A DNA stretch of 64,000 nt from Trema orientale (Eukaryota; Streptophyta; Magnoliopsida; Rosales; Cannabaceae): assembly GCA_002914845.1 (NCBI GenBank), contig JXTC01000032.1, forward strand, positions 186,001 through 250,000, in the 5' to 3' direction. The notes below the pieces were generated by a model. That model was not told the origin of the DNA. It worked only from the letters and a program-made list of their open reading frames with translations, and searched no databases. A program made the position numbers and the translations under genes. Positions 26,897-38,267 of the stretch are shown in pieces (the first letter of the stretch is position 1; the number at the start of each line of letters is the position of its first letter).

Positions 26897-29800
26897 ATGA
26901 AAAACTCTTCGAACAATCCAGAGAGCAGCTTCCACAGCTCATGGTCGATGACGAAGCTTATGGTGTTTTCCCTCTTGATCTTCCTCACCTACATCTCCTA
27001 CTCCATCAAATTCGTCTCCCATTCCTCTAATTGCAGCAACAACAACAACAACAACAAGGACCAATCCCTGGGTTTCACCACCACCCATCTCATCAACCAT
27101 CCCCAATCGGAGCTACCCATTTCCAATTCCGACCCACCCGAACCCGAACCCGAACCCGTCAAAACCAACATCTCCCACATCGTCTTCGGCATTGCGGCCT
27201 CGGCCAAGCTCTGGAACCAGAGGAAGAACTACATCAAGCTATGGTGGAAGCCGGATCGAATGAAGGGGGTCGTCTGGCTGGACAGGGCCGTGAGCACCGA
27301 TCCCCGGGACGACCGGGTCTTGCCGCCATTGATGATCTCGGGCAACACCTCGAGGTTCAAGTACAAGAACCCCAAGGGCCACCGCTCCGCGATTCGGATC
27401 TCGCGGATAATATCAGAGACCTTGAGGATGAGGAGGAATACGGAGGAGGAGGAGGAGGAGGGGGTGAGGTGGTTCGTGATGGGGGACGACGACACCGTTT
27501 TCGTGGCGGAGAATCTGGTTAGGGTTTTGGGGAAGTACGATCACGAGCAGTTCTACTACATCGGGAGCTCGTCGGAGAGCCACTTGCAGAACATTCACTT
27601 CTCGTACAATATGGCTTATGGCGGAGGTGGGTTCGCCATTAGCTACCCATTGGCGAAGCAGCTCGAGAAAATGCAGGACCGCTGTATTCAGAGGTACCCC
27701 GGCTTGTACGGCTCCGATGACCGGATTCAGGCTTGTATGGCGGAGCTCGGCGTGCCTCTCACCAGGGAACAAGGGTTTCACCAGGTTAGACCTTTTTTTT
27801 TTTTTTCCCTTTTTTTTCTGGGGGTGTTTGGTTGCTGAGAAAACAGGGGGAAATTAAAGGAAGAAGATGAAAAAACAAAAACAAGACCCTCCATAGATTA
27901 TAATGTGATTAAAACTTACCAAGTTTAGAATTTGATTAAATCTTGTTTTTGGATTCATAATGCAAGTAATCAATTAGGACAGGATTTTGTGAGAGATTCA
28001 GATTTTTTATATCAAAACTAGAAAGTGACTTGGAAGCTGAAATTTAAGAGTATTTGGTAAAGTTTTAGAGCCGGTATTAATTTTTCGATATAACCCCAAG
28101 TTCATTAACTTACACCATAAAAAATAGGACTAGCTGAGTACATAACTTATGTGTATCGCATCGCACATATAGTCTGATCCATAATTATATTTACTTTAGC
28201 ATATGCTACTAGTTGCTACTTAATAGCATTATAAAACATAAAGAGTCCACATGGAGTGAAGCAGAAGAGTGAGAATGATCCTTGCACTCATTTTCTAATA
28301 ATATTGGACGATTTAAGTTTCTGAGTACTCTTATACGAAAGTAAATCACATATGTATTAGTAGAACAAGATATTCAAATTAAAATAAGTGAGAGTTTTAA
28401 GCCTTTGGAATAGGTATAATCTAAGTAATTGCAGTGAGAGTAGCGGCTAAAATGACTCTCGCACATAATTGGTTTGCATTCATAAGATAAACAAATTTAA
28501 ATTTGAAATACAACTAATAATTAGATAATGTAATATTTTCGTTTCTTTATTTATTAACTGTTACTTTTCTTCACGTCATTCAAGGTATCTTAAACTTAAA
28601 TTAGTAGAAATTTTTTCTTTGAAAATTTTAAAAATCAGAATGATCTTAAATTACTCTAAATAGGAAAATTTGTGGACTCAATTGTCAAAATTAAAATTTT
28701 AAGTACCAAATTGCCTGATATTAGATTGTTAGGGTTCATTTGTAACATAAATCGGGATTATTTGTGCCATTAACNTGTTACTAAATACTAGGATTTTAAT
28801 ATAGGGTTTTTGGTGTGATTAGTCCCTGAATTTTTCGATGATTTGCAATGTACTAAATTTTTTTTTAGTAATTAAGACCCTGAATTTAGATTTTTTTGCA
28901 ATGTATTCTCCGAATTTTTTTTTAGCAATTAGGATCCTGAATTTAGGGTTTTTGGCATGATTAGCCCCTGAATTTTTCGTTGATTTGCAATTTATTCTCT
29001 AATTGTTTAAAAATTTGAATTTCAAAACTATTTTTTCCCCTCCAAACTCCTATTTATTATTTTGGTCTCTAAACCAAGTGAGATAACCATTATGTCCTTA
29101 AAAAATTTGCACATAACTCAGGGGATATATTGTAAATCAGCAAAAAATTCAGGAGTTAATCATGCCAAAAATCCTAAATTCAGGATCTTAATTGCCAAAA
29201 AAAAAATTCAGGGGATACACTGCAAATCAATGAAAAATTTATGGACTAAGCATGCTAAAAATTCTAAATTTAGGGTCCTAATTATCAAAAAAAAAGTTTA
29301 AAAAATATATTATAAATTATCGAAAAATTTAGAGACTAAGCTAAAAATCTTTGATATATTTAATACTTCGTACCTCATAGGAAAATGTCTGTATTATTTA
29401 ATACCGTTTGTGCGGGTGACCTACAAAAAGTTGACCCGGACCGTCCAATGTGATTGAATTTGTTGCATAAAGAAAAAAGCGAAAAACCAAGGTCCAATGA
29501 CGGTGGACAGACCAAACCTACCAAAGTCAAATTCACCAAATTTCTCTCCTCCTGTCTTTATAGCATTACAACTAAACCTATACGTGGCGGCGTATTGATT
29601 GCCTCTCCTGAGCCACAACACAACCTTCTACACTTCCATTCCGAATTTTTTTTTTTTTTCCAATTAACAAACCGCTAATCACGGTTATCTTCACGATTAT
29701 CTCGCACGTGCATCTCATCCACCACGTGTCACGTGAACTTTATACTGTTTATTCTTTTAGGGCCAATTTTTGTTCGTTTACCTATTTAAGCTACGTGTAG

Positions 29801-32193
29801 GCATGATTGGCGAACCTTTTTCTACTCTTTCAAAATGATAATGCCCGTTTCCTTTGGCTTTGTCAGTGGCTATAATATGTTTTACCCTTCAAGTACCGCG
29901 TGGCATGAAGCACATTAAATCTTCAAAAGGGACGTTTTTAACCCATCCAAAGGGTATCGTCATATACTTTTTTTTTTTTTAAAATAAATTCTTTAGAGAA
30001 TACACTTCTGGCAGTGTATCTCTCTTAATAATTTTTTAATTAGTACACATTTTTAAGTTTTTAAGTTATTTTAAATATAAAAATGTTCATATCACTTATC
30101 TCATTAAGTGTCCATATCTTAACTAGATACGGAAAGTCGAGTTGTTAAGACATCTTGTCTAATGAAGCTCGACACCCTGTCTAGTACGATTATCTAGCCC
30201 TATTTGGTGCTAAATACTTAAATGTATTTTTTTTTCATGTCAAGTTTATAAACACCTTTTCAAGTTCTTGACACTCTTGTCTGCCGCGACTCAACACTTG
30301 TCTAGCCTTCTCTAGTGCTAAACACTCAAATGTATCTTTTTTCTTTTTTTTTTAGTCAAGTTTCTAAACACTTTTGTTTTAGTCAAGTTTCTAAACACTT
30401 TTGTCTAGCTCTCGATACTCTTATTTGGCACCATCAATTTAAGGGTATATAAATCTTTTTATACTCTTTTTTAAAATGGGTGTTTCGTCTATGTTTGTAT
30501 ACTCTTTATTAAAAGGGGTATATTTCATTTATAAACTATTGAGCTGGGTGTATTTTATAAACCTCACTATTATAAGGGGATGTGTTTCATCTAATTTCTT
30601 TTTTTTTTTTTTAAAGAGAAAACGTACAAATGGTACAATTTTTCCTTAAATCAACCGAGAACGCATAAAATTTTGAAGTTTTTTGTAAATATCCTACAAA
30701 TTCCTTACCTTTCAACCTATGTCGTCCCTTATATATTTTTCGCTCAAAAAGATACCAAAATCTCGCATCATTTTTAGACTTTAGTCATATAAGTTTAAGT
30801 TTAAATGATGTAATCCTATTTTAAAATTTTAAAATAAAAAATGGTTGAAATACATATTACATCATTTGGTATAAGATTTGGATACAAAATATTAGTGTTT
30901 CTATCTTTACTCATATTTTTTAAAAACGTTTAAATCTCCACTAGCGTTTCAACTTTTGAGTGGTCATAAGACTGTGTCAATCCAATGTAATCTATTTACA
31001 TTTGTACTACTGTTGTTTTTCTTAATATAAATTCAAATGTATTTAAAGTAAAAAACATTTATGTCATCGTGGTGGGTAAATGCATGAAAGAAAAAGTTCT
31101 TGGAAGAAAAAACCTTATACCCCTATATTTTATTTGCATTTGACTGGGGTCCTTCAAATTATCGCCATTTTAATTGTAGATCATATTAATAATAAGTTAT
31201 TCACGGCTTTCTTGGGTGATTGTAAGAGCTAAAAGGTGAAATTGACCTTTTCCGGGGTCTGAAGTATTAGTTTAATAGTCAATGGTGGTGAGCATATTTG
31301 TTTTTTCTTTGTCCCGTAAGCATGCATTAACATAAGGAGCTTTGTATTTATAAACTAAAATAACATGAATATGCATATATTCAACTGAGCCTCCACTGAT
31401 TTCGGATTTTGTGCAGTTTGATGTGTACGGCAGCTTATTTGGGCTTCTGACGGCCCATCCAATTGCGCCACTAGTTTCTCTCCACCACCTAGACGTGGTC
31501 CAGCCCATATTCCCGGACACAAATAGGGTAAAAGCCTTGGAAAGGCTCAAGGGCCCAATGGAGCTGGACTCGGCTGGGCTGATGCAACAGTCCATTTGCT
31601 ACGACCAGAGCCGGAGCTGGACCATATCGATCTCGTGGGGGTACGCGGTTCAAATATTTCGGGGCATTTTCTCGGTCCGAGACATGGAGATGCCAGCTAG
31701 GACATTCCTCAATTGGTACCAGAGAGCCGACTACACTGGCTACGCGTTCAACACGCGCCCTTTCAGCAGGAACACGTGTCAAAAGCCCTTTGCGTATTAC
31801 TTGTCAAAAGCTGCGTACGATTCAAATACAAACCGAACTACAACCGAGTATGTTCTGAATCGGGCATCGAACATGACATGCAAATGGAAAATGGCGGATC
31901 CTTCTCGGATTCAGACAGTGGAGGTTTACAAGAGACCCGACCCGTATCTTTGGGACAAGGTAATTACACTTTCTTTATCTTTTGATCGTGTATTTATGTA
32001 TGAAAATATAGAATTAGTGGATATTCATTTTAGTGTTTTCATTTTTTAAATCTTTTTTTTTTTTTTTAATTTTGTTTCTTTGGAACAGGCTCCAAGGAGA
32101 AATTGTTGTAGAATATTGCCAACGAAGAAGAAAGGCACCCTGTTGATTGATGTAGGAGTATGCAACGAAGATGAAGTTGTAGAGTTACGGTGA
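26897..32193 (+). CDS. DUF604 / GT31-type glycosyltransferase, type II membrane protein
   Basis: Predicted Golgi glycosyltransferase of the plant DUF604 family, related to fringe/beta-1,3-galactosyltransferases; acceptor unknown. Exons 26897-27784, 31417-31959, 32089-32193; 1536 nt, 511 residues. I chose ATG 26897 because the open frame before it has no ATG in good context and reads through the microsatellite leader. One hydrophobic anchor spans about residues 20-38, after a short N-terminal tail. A linker with Asn and Pro-Glu repeats follows. Catalytic-type motifs: FGIAASAKLWNQRKNYIKLW, the metal-binding DDD within FVMGDDDTVF (residues 197-199), and YGGGGFAISYPLA. The C-terminal half (DVYGSLFGLLTAHPIAPLVS, NTCQKPFAYYLS) is typical of DUF604. 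Intron 1 is 3.6 kb and holds a fold-back element and a G-box cluster. Confidence 0.93.
28775..28775. other. Undetermined base (N); a second lies at 10704
   Basis: Single unresolved bases in otherwise continuous sequence. Both lie outside coding exons. Confidence 0.95.
28797..29353. mobile_element. Fold-back element in intron 1 of the DUF604 gene
   Basis: The left half repeats units of the form TGATTAGTCCCTGAATTTTT and GATTTGCAATGTA. The right half carries the reverse complement (AAAAATTTATGGACTAAGCATG, TACACTGCAAATCAATG). Each half contains two to three diverged units of about 70-80 bp, so it is an inverted repeat built of tandem units. No coding capacity and no clear target duplication. Confidence 0.65.
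29705..29735. promoter_or_regulatory. Cluster of three CACGTG palindromes (G-boxes)
   Basis: CACGTG occurs at 29705-29710, 29723-29728 and 29730-29735; the middle one is followed by TC, giving the ABRE-like CACGTGTC. Such sites bind bZIP and bHLH factors in plants. The cluster sits inside the 3.6-kb intron, so any enhancer or internal-promoter role is inference. Confidence 0.45.
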
Positions 32194-33662
32194 AACACAT
32201 TGGACTGGAAATGGAACCGGCCTCCGTTTGATATTATTATTATTTTTTTAGATCTTTTTTTTTTTCTTTTTCAGAGTTTATTTTCTTCCTATATAATATA
32301 TATAAAGCGTAACTCACGTCTGAAAGATTTTATCGGCGTAAACAACCATAGATTAGATTTCAATCCAACTTCTACGTCACGTTTACTAATTCGCAAAGAG
32401 AATGAATGATAGGAAACGAATGATAAGAAAATGGAGAAGGATAAAAAACAATGAAGAAGATAGAAATATTCAAAAAAGAAAATCATTCTGTTTTTTACTT
32501 TTCTTTCTTCTTTATTATGGATCAGTAAACATGCTTTCTTGAGCTAAATTAATCTATAAAAGAGTTCAATCCTCCCAAAAATTGAAGGGCAATTGAGAGG
32601 AGGTCAAGTAGTCATCAAGAGCATCTTGTTTCCAACCTGCATTCAAGTTTTAAACTGACCGTTGGTCATATAAGTCATTAAGTAATGTGACTCAATTTGC
32701 ATAACATCAAATATTTGCTCAACTGCCATGAGACCACCATAATCTGATATGCTCTCGGCTAATATTGATCCAAGGTAAAGAATGAATAACCAAAGGCAAA
32801 CATGTACACTGAAGTTCAGTTTGATAATATTACCACTTACCTCTAGTGAGGGTTAGAAATCAAACATTATTATTGAATCCCCAATTTGAGAATGTTACCA
32901 CTGAAAAGCTTAGAAACTAAGCATTACTGAATGTGGGTGAGATGCATTATTGAATCCACAACTTAATCATGTTACCACTCATGATAAGGATTAGAAGCTA
33001 GCATTATTGAATGTGGATGGGACTAGAATGTTGCTCAAAACACTTAGTTTTGAAATTAAATCATCATTATATATGGTAATAAAACGTTCGAATTCCTTGT
33101 CAAGAAGTCTTAGGTTCGAATCGTCTCACCATGATGATCACTTTATACGTTATTTCAATTGATCACTTTATACGTTATTTCAATGATTAGAACTTATAAT
33201 CTCACTCAGCTCAGCCCATCACAAAAATTACAACAGGGAGCGTCTCACTCTTTCACAACAAACTCTTTTAAACTTTAAGTCCTTGTCTCTTGATACACAG
33301 TCAATGCCAAACTCTCCATACTACAAACGGGGAAACGACATCAAAAGAATTGGCGTTTGGTGGCACCGCCACTTCCCCTTCGAGTGAGGTATTTGCCGTA
33401 TTGTATTGGGTGAGTCAAGGACAATGACAACGTCAACGCGCCTTCATCTTTAGACAATTCTTCATCAGATGTCGTCGTTCCCAATCCCACTCCATCTCCA
33501 GGCTCCAGCCTGTAATATTCTTACGTGTGGACCCCAACTCGCTCGGCCTTCTCCTTGTCGTCTCAATAACTCGTCTTTCTCTTCCTCCTCCTCCTCAAAC
33601 CAAAACCCCAAACCAGAACCAAAGTCGTAGACTCTCTCTCTTTCTCTCTCTCTCTCTCTCTA
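32194..33662. other. 3' UTR, spacer and leader before the malectin gene
   Basis: After the glycosyltransferase 3' end, the region 32820-33010 has about three diverged units around the words GTTACCACT and CATTATTGAATGTGG. A 26-bp tandem repeat sits near 33140-33190. A tRNA-like B-box, GGTTCGAATCG, at 33113-33123 may be a SINE remnant. A (CT)n tract (about 33634-33661) ends right at the malectin start codon. Confidence 0.5.
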
Positions 33663-35072
33663 ATGGAGTTTCAGTACAGAAACTTCGTAATCTTTCTCCT
33701 CCTCCTCCTCTCTCTCTCTTTCCCACTTTCTCTCTCCTACACGCCCTTCTCTCCGGTCGACAACCACCTCGTCAACTGCGGCTCCGCCGAGGACGCCACC
33801 GTCGACAATCGCCTCTACGCCGCCGACCACTCCAGTCGGAAATTACCGTTTTGCTCCTCGGATCGGTCCCTTGCCGTGAGGAATGAGGACCCTTTTGCGG
33901 GTTCTTCCTCCCGACTCTACGACACGGCTAGGGTTTTCAAGAAGCCATCGGAGTACAAATTCGAGATCAGAGAAAAAGGGACTCACATGGTACGCCTCCA
34001 TTTCTATAGCCTCAATTCCTCTAAATTCGACTTTAGTAATGCCCAATTTCACGTCGTGGTTGATAAATATGTCGTCTTGAGCAACTTTAATGGCGGACTT
34101 TCGGTGAAAGCCCCTTTGGTCAAGGAATACCTGATCTGGGTCGATTCCGATACTCTTGCGATTAGGTTTTTGCCCACTGAATCTTCAAAATTCGCGTTCG
34201 TGAACGCGATCGAGGTCATTTCTGCTCCGAAAGACCTCGTCCCCAATTCTGCCCTGTACCTAGATTCTCTTCAATTTGAGAATTTCGATGGCTGGTCAAA
34301 CCAAGCTCTCGAAGTCGTTTACAGAGTCAACGTTGGAGGTCCTAAAGTGACACCATTCAACGACACTCTTTGGAGGACATGGGTCCCCGACGACGAGTAT
34401 CTGGAATCGAGTTCTGGGTCGGAGAGACTGTACTTCGGTGGCCGAATTAAGTACCGAAGTGGCGGAGCAAGCCGCGAAATCGGGCCCGATAATGTGTACA
34501 AAACCGCGAGATTGATTCGGAGTAGTAACGGTTCGATCCCGAATGTGAACATCACTTGGGTCTTTCCAGTGGCCGGAGGAGGAGGGTATAAGTACCTAGT
34601 CCGATTACACTTCTGTGATATTGCTAGTATTTCGCTTGAGTTGCTCTTCTTCAATGTTTATGTTAATGGGAATTTGGCAATTGAGAACTTGGATTTGTCA
34701 AGTGTCACAAACGAAATGCTGGCTTCTCCATACTATGCTGATGTTGTTGTTGATTCTTATAGTTCTGGTGTTTTGAAAGTGAGCATTGGACCTTCAAATG
34801 AGAGCTTGTCACATGCCATTGATGGTATTCTTAATGGGGTTGAGATCATGAAGCTGAGTAACTCAATGGGCAGTTTGGATGGTCCTGATTCAGCTGATGT
34901 CGTTTTGAGACATTGGCCGGGAAGAACTGGTGTTTTGATTCCTTTGGTTGCTGCTGTGTTATTGGTTTTGAGCTTATCTATTGTTTTGCGTAGAAGGATA
35001 ATTGAGACCAAGGAGTCTATTGGGTGGTCGAAATTGCCTGTGAATGTTTCAGAATTCAATGCCAAAGTTTAA
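33663..35072 (+). CDS. Malectin-like receptor protein of CrRLK1L type, no kinase domain
   Basis: Single-exon gene, 469 residues, with the build of the Catharanthus roseus RLK1-like ectodomain. A signal peptide covers about residues 1-25, ending near SLSYTPFSPVD. The first malectin-like domain holds NHLVNCGS, then GTHMVRLHFYSL and FNGGLSVKAPLVKEYLIW. The second runs from YRVNVGGPKVTPFNDTLWRT through YKYLVRLHFCDIA to LSHAIDGILNGVEIMKLS. A membrane segment follows at about 423-442 (GVLIPLVAAVLLVLSLSIVL), then a 27-residue basic tail with ESIGW, like the juxtamembrane start of CrRLK1L kinases, then a stop. Full family members are usually about 800-900 residues with a kinase. I see no kinase remnant in the DNA downstream. 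It is either a receptor-like protein or a copy that lost its kinase. Confidence 0.9.
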   Translation: MEFQYRNFVIFLLLLLSLSFPLSLSYTPFSPVDNHLVNCGSAEDATVDNRLYAADHSSRKLPFCSSDRSLAVRNEDPFAGSSSRLYDTARVFKKPSEYKFEIREKGTHMVRLHFYSLNSSKFDFSNAQFHVVVDKYVVLSNFNGGLSVKAPLVKEYLIWVDSDTLAIRFLPTESSKFAFVNAIEVISAPKDLVPNSALYLDSLQFENFDGWSNQALEVVYRVNVGGPKVTPFNDTLWRTWVPDDEYLESSSGSERLYFGGRIKYRSGGASREIGPDNVYKTARLIRSSNGSIPNVNITWVFPVAGGGGYKYLVRLHFCDIASISLELLFFNVYVNGNLAIENLDLSSVTNEMLASPYYADVVVDSYSSGVLKVSIGPSNESLSHAIDGILNGVEIMKLSNSMGSLDGPDSADVVLRHWPGRTGVLIPLVAAVLLVLSLSIVLRRRIIETKESIGWSKLPVNVSEFNAKV

Positions 35073-35281
35073 AAGCAGCCAAAGAAGAGTTTGGTTATCT
35101 CATGAAGACATTTAGCCTGTGGCTTTATTAGTTGAAGATAATTATTAACTTTGAATTTGAAGTTCTATAGGGGTTTATGTGATTTGGTTTTTGTTTTGGT
35201 TTTTCTAAAGTTCTGTTATTAGTAGTATTGACACTTCTGTAATCATTTTTGTGTAAAATGCAAACTTATAAGTTGTATACT

Positions 35282-35391
35282 TTCGTCTGTGTACTTATTC
35301 TGTACTTAAAAAGGAAGAAGAAGCATTTTGTTTAGCTTCGTCTGTGTACTTATTTTGTACTTAAGAAGGAAGAAGAAGCATTTGGTTTAGC
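35282..35391. repeat. Tandem duplication, 2 x 55 bp, in the malectin 3' region
   Basis: The unit starting TTCGTCTGTGTACTTATT and containing AAGGAAGAAGAAGCATTT occurs twice with a few differences. It lies about 210 bp after the stop, possibly within the 3' UTR. Confidence 0.85.
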
Positions 35392-36227
35392 TTTGCCGTG
35401 TTGGGGTTTTCATCCGCTTCTGCAAAAGCATATATGTTTCTGGTTCTTATCTACCACACAAGTCTTATTCGGGTAAAGTTGTGAACTTGCGATAACGTCT
35501 CTTCTTGTAATTTGGTTTAAAACCTCGTCCTGCTGAATCTTTTTCCGAGTGCAGCCATCAAAAAGGGCGGTTTTAGCTGATATAATGGGCCAAGCCCTTG
35601 TCTCAACGGCCCGGAATAGTTGGCTCATTTTGTGTTAATTTATCTTGGTAACTTATTACTTTAAAATACATAGGATATAGCAGAATTGTGAAATCCCCTA
35701 GACCTATATAACAAAATCAAACATGTAACACAATTAACTTGTGAATACCGAAAAGAAATAGCTCTCTTCCCCTTTTTTCTACACAGCACTATTACAAATA
35801 AATAAATAAATGGAGGTCAAATTGTTGCCTTAACTGGAAGAATTTTGTGCTTGGAAAATGTTGACCAATCATCGTAGTTGTGCCGGGCACAACACAAGAA
35901 GTTCGATTTCTTCTTAATAGAGTACAAATGATGGATATTATTAGTATTCTTAGTTTGCTTGCTGATTGACAAATAATTTTTGTTTTCTTGCTGGACCTAT
36001 TATATGTACACGTAGATTATCCAGAGTTAGTTATTGTAGACTTAGCCTAATGATTCCCACCTGGGTTCCTGATATAGTGTTTCATCAATTGTAGTTCAAA
36101 ATAGGGATACATATATTTATACATTTACATATAAATGCATTTTCAAATTTCAAATGATGTTATAAAAAAAATCACTATCCAACAATAGGATATTTTTACT
36201 TAGTGGACATACGTACAGAACACATAT
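35392..36227. other. Intergenic, no gene seen
   Basis: Spacer between the malectin gene and a MITE. Short frames on both strands show no recognisable protein. Confidence 0.45.
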
Positions 36228-36627
36228 GGGTTTCTAACATTTTTACCTACAAAAATCGAAAAGAATTACAAAAATACGGAAGTCATATTTTTTTTTCAAT
36301 TTTTGTACGATTTTTATTAGAAAAATATCACTTTTTAAAAAATATTTAGAAAAATACTATTTTTAAAATAGTTACTGGTTACCTGTTTCTGGAAACTGGT
36401 TACTAATTACCAGTTATATATTAGTTATAAATATTGTTGATTACTAGTTACCAATTTCTGGAAACTGATTTTCAGGAACTAGTTACTATTTTAAAAAATG
36501 GTATTTTTCTAAATATTTTTTAGAAAATGGTAATTTTCTAATAAAAATCGTACCGCACCTTAAAAAACGGAAACCACCGTATTTTTCAAATTTTTTTCAG
36601 AAATACCGTATAATATCTAATTTCCCC
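36228..36627. mobile_element. MITE family B copy (400 bp), perfect 9-bp target duplication
   Basis: Starts GGGTTTCTAACATTTTTACC and ends TATCTAATTTCCCC. Flanks AACACATAT (36219-36227) and AACACATAT (36628-36636) are identical, pointing to Mutator-like insertion. The interior is palindromic: AAAATACGGAAGTC pairs with a CCACCGTATTTTTC block, and the centre repeats GTTACTGGTTACC, GGAAACTGGTTAC and their reverse. A second copy is at 62243-62648. No coding capacity. Confidence 0.9.
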
Positions 36628-36820
36628 AACACATATTAAGTCCTAAGTTAAATTGTAAATATAGAACAACATCATAACCATGCAACAAAGGATATATATA
36701 CGGACGGAGCCAATATAATATCTAATTTCCCCAACACATATTAAGTCCTAAGTTAAATTGTAAATATAGAAGAACATCATAACCATGCAACAAAGGATAT
36801 ATATACGGACGGAGCCAATA
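36611..36820. repeat. 105-bp tandem duplication overlapping the end of a MITE
   Basis: Unit 36611-36715 is repeated at 36716-36820 with one difference noted (GAACAAC against GAAGAAC). The unit includes the last 17 bp of MITE family B, its target duplication and 3' flank, so the duplication came after the MITE insertion. Confidence 0.92.
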
Positions 36821-38155
36821 TAGGCCCACCGCCTCCCCTCATTTTTTTTGAAATTATATTTTTATCCTTAATTTTATTTTAAAATTTTAGTTTTGTCTTC
36901 TATTTGCCCCTCCTGAATTTTTATAATTATAGTTTTTGTTCCTTGTTTTATAAAAAAAATCAATAATGCCCTTAATGAGACCCACTATTTTTTCTTTCAA
37001 ATTTCTAAAATTTACGTATATTATTTTGAAATATTATATTTTGCTTTCACTTTGGATAATTTTTCTTGTGACTCATTTTAAACAATCTTTTTAATTCTAT
37101 ATTAGTCTATGGAAACTAATGTGTTTCAAAATTAGCTAAAAAAAATTTAGTGTATGCCCCCTCTAAGAAAATTTTCTTGCTCCGTCTGGATATATATAGG
37201 TCATAATTCAGTAAAAAATATTCATTCCATTTGATATATATATATAGGTCATAATCCAGTTGTCCCCCCCCCCCCCCCCCCACATCTATACGTATTTTTG
37301 CCTATCTAAAAAAATATTTATGTAGTCATATCCTATTAGAGGAATCTATATGTTGTCATATCCACTCATCAGTTTGTGATCTTGTAAAAACATTGTGGAG
37401 TGAACACCTCCCACCCCACTACAGTCCCATGTGTTAAACAAGAACAAGTACTCGTTACACCTATGCCGCCCACATCAGCTAAGGAACAAGCAATACACAC
37501 ATCAAACACACGAGCACCCCAAATAAAATTTCGATAATCCAAGAATGCCACGTGCTTCTACTTCAACGTATACCCTATAAACACACACTACTATTTTCTT
37601 ATTTATTTTACTTAGATTATAATACTAGCCAAATTAGTATAAGATCCCCTAAACTAGAGTATCTATCAAAACTTCACAATAGTACGAAATCACATTCACA
37701 TACCATCCTTTTTATAGATTTAATAATACTAAACGCTGACTAATTAGAAAAAAAAACGACAACAAGTTGGATTGCCCCGAATTAATGATATCCGTAATTA
37801 GTCTTAATTTGCTCTATCTGGATAATTTGAGAGTGACACTTAAGTGAGAAAAAAAAAAGGTATAGTTTGGAGCCAATTTAACCATGAAATGTTGCATGAC
37901 CCTTGCAAGCGTAGTTGACTTTCAAATTGTAATGAGTTTCATGATATATGCCCCACTTGGCAACTGCAACGTCATCTCACGTAAAATGGGAAGTTATTGG
38001 TTCCCCTTATTACGATTGTTTATAGTACCAAAATATGGCACACATGAAGTTCATGAACCATGCTTCTTCATTTTTTTTTTTTTGGTTGTTTTTTGTTTTG
38101 GGCATCTAATTACATTCCATAGGCTCATTAGTTTATGATATCTAACATTCCTCCC
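36821..38155. other. Intergenic, upstream of the FRO gene
   Basis: Contains a run of 18 C at 37264-37281 and AT-rich sequence. No gene recognised. Part will be FRO promoter. Confidence 0.5.
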
Positions 38156-38163
38156 TATAAATA
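38156..38163 (+). promoter_or_regulatory. Probable TATA box of the FRO gene
   Basis: TATAAATA preceded by CTCCC and followed by CACCC, 105 bp before the start codon. Spacing fits a leader of about 70-75 nt. Confidence 0.65.
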
Positions 38164-38267
38164 CACCCAACATTAACTCACATTCTCCTCAAAGAAAAAT
38201 ACTTATATATAGTACCTCTCTCAAGTCACTAAACCTCCATAAGAGAGAAGACAAAAGAAAGAGAGAT

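Noticed and set aside
27031..27522. Open frame of 163 codons with a poly-Gln start
   Set aside because: It is an alternate frame of the glycosyltransferase exon; the Gln run comes from the Asn-repeat codons (CAACAA) read in another phase.
37264..37281. Run of 18 C as a possible regulatory G-quadruplex
   Set aside because: A single homopolymer run without spaced G/C blocks is most simply a slippage tract or sequencing artefact.
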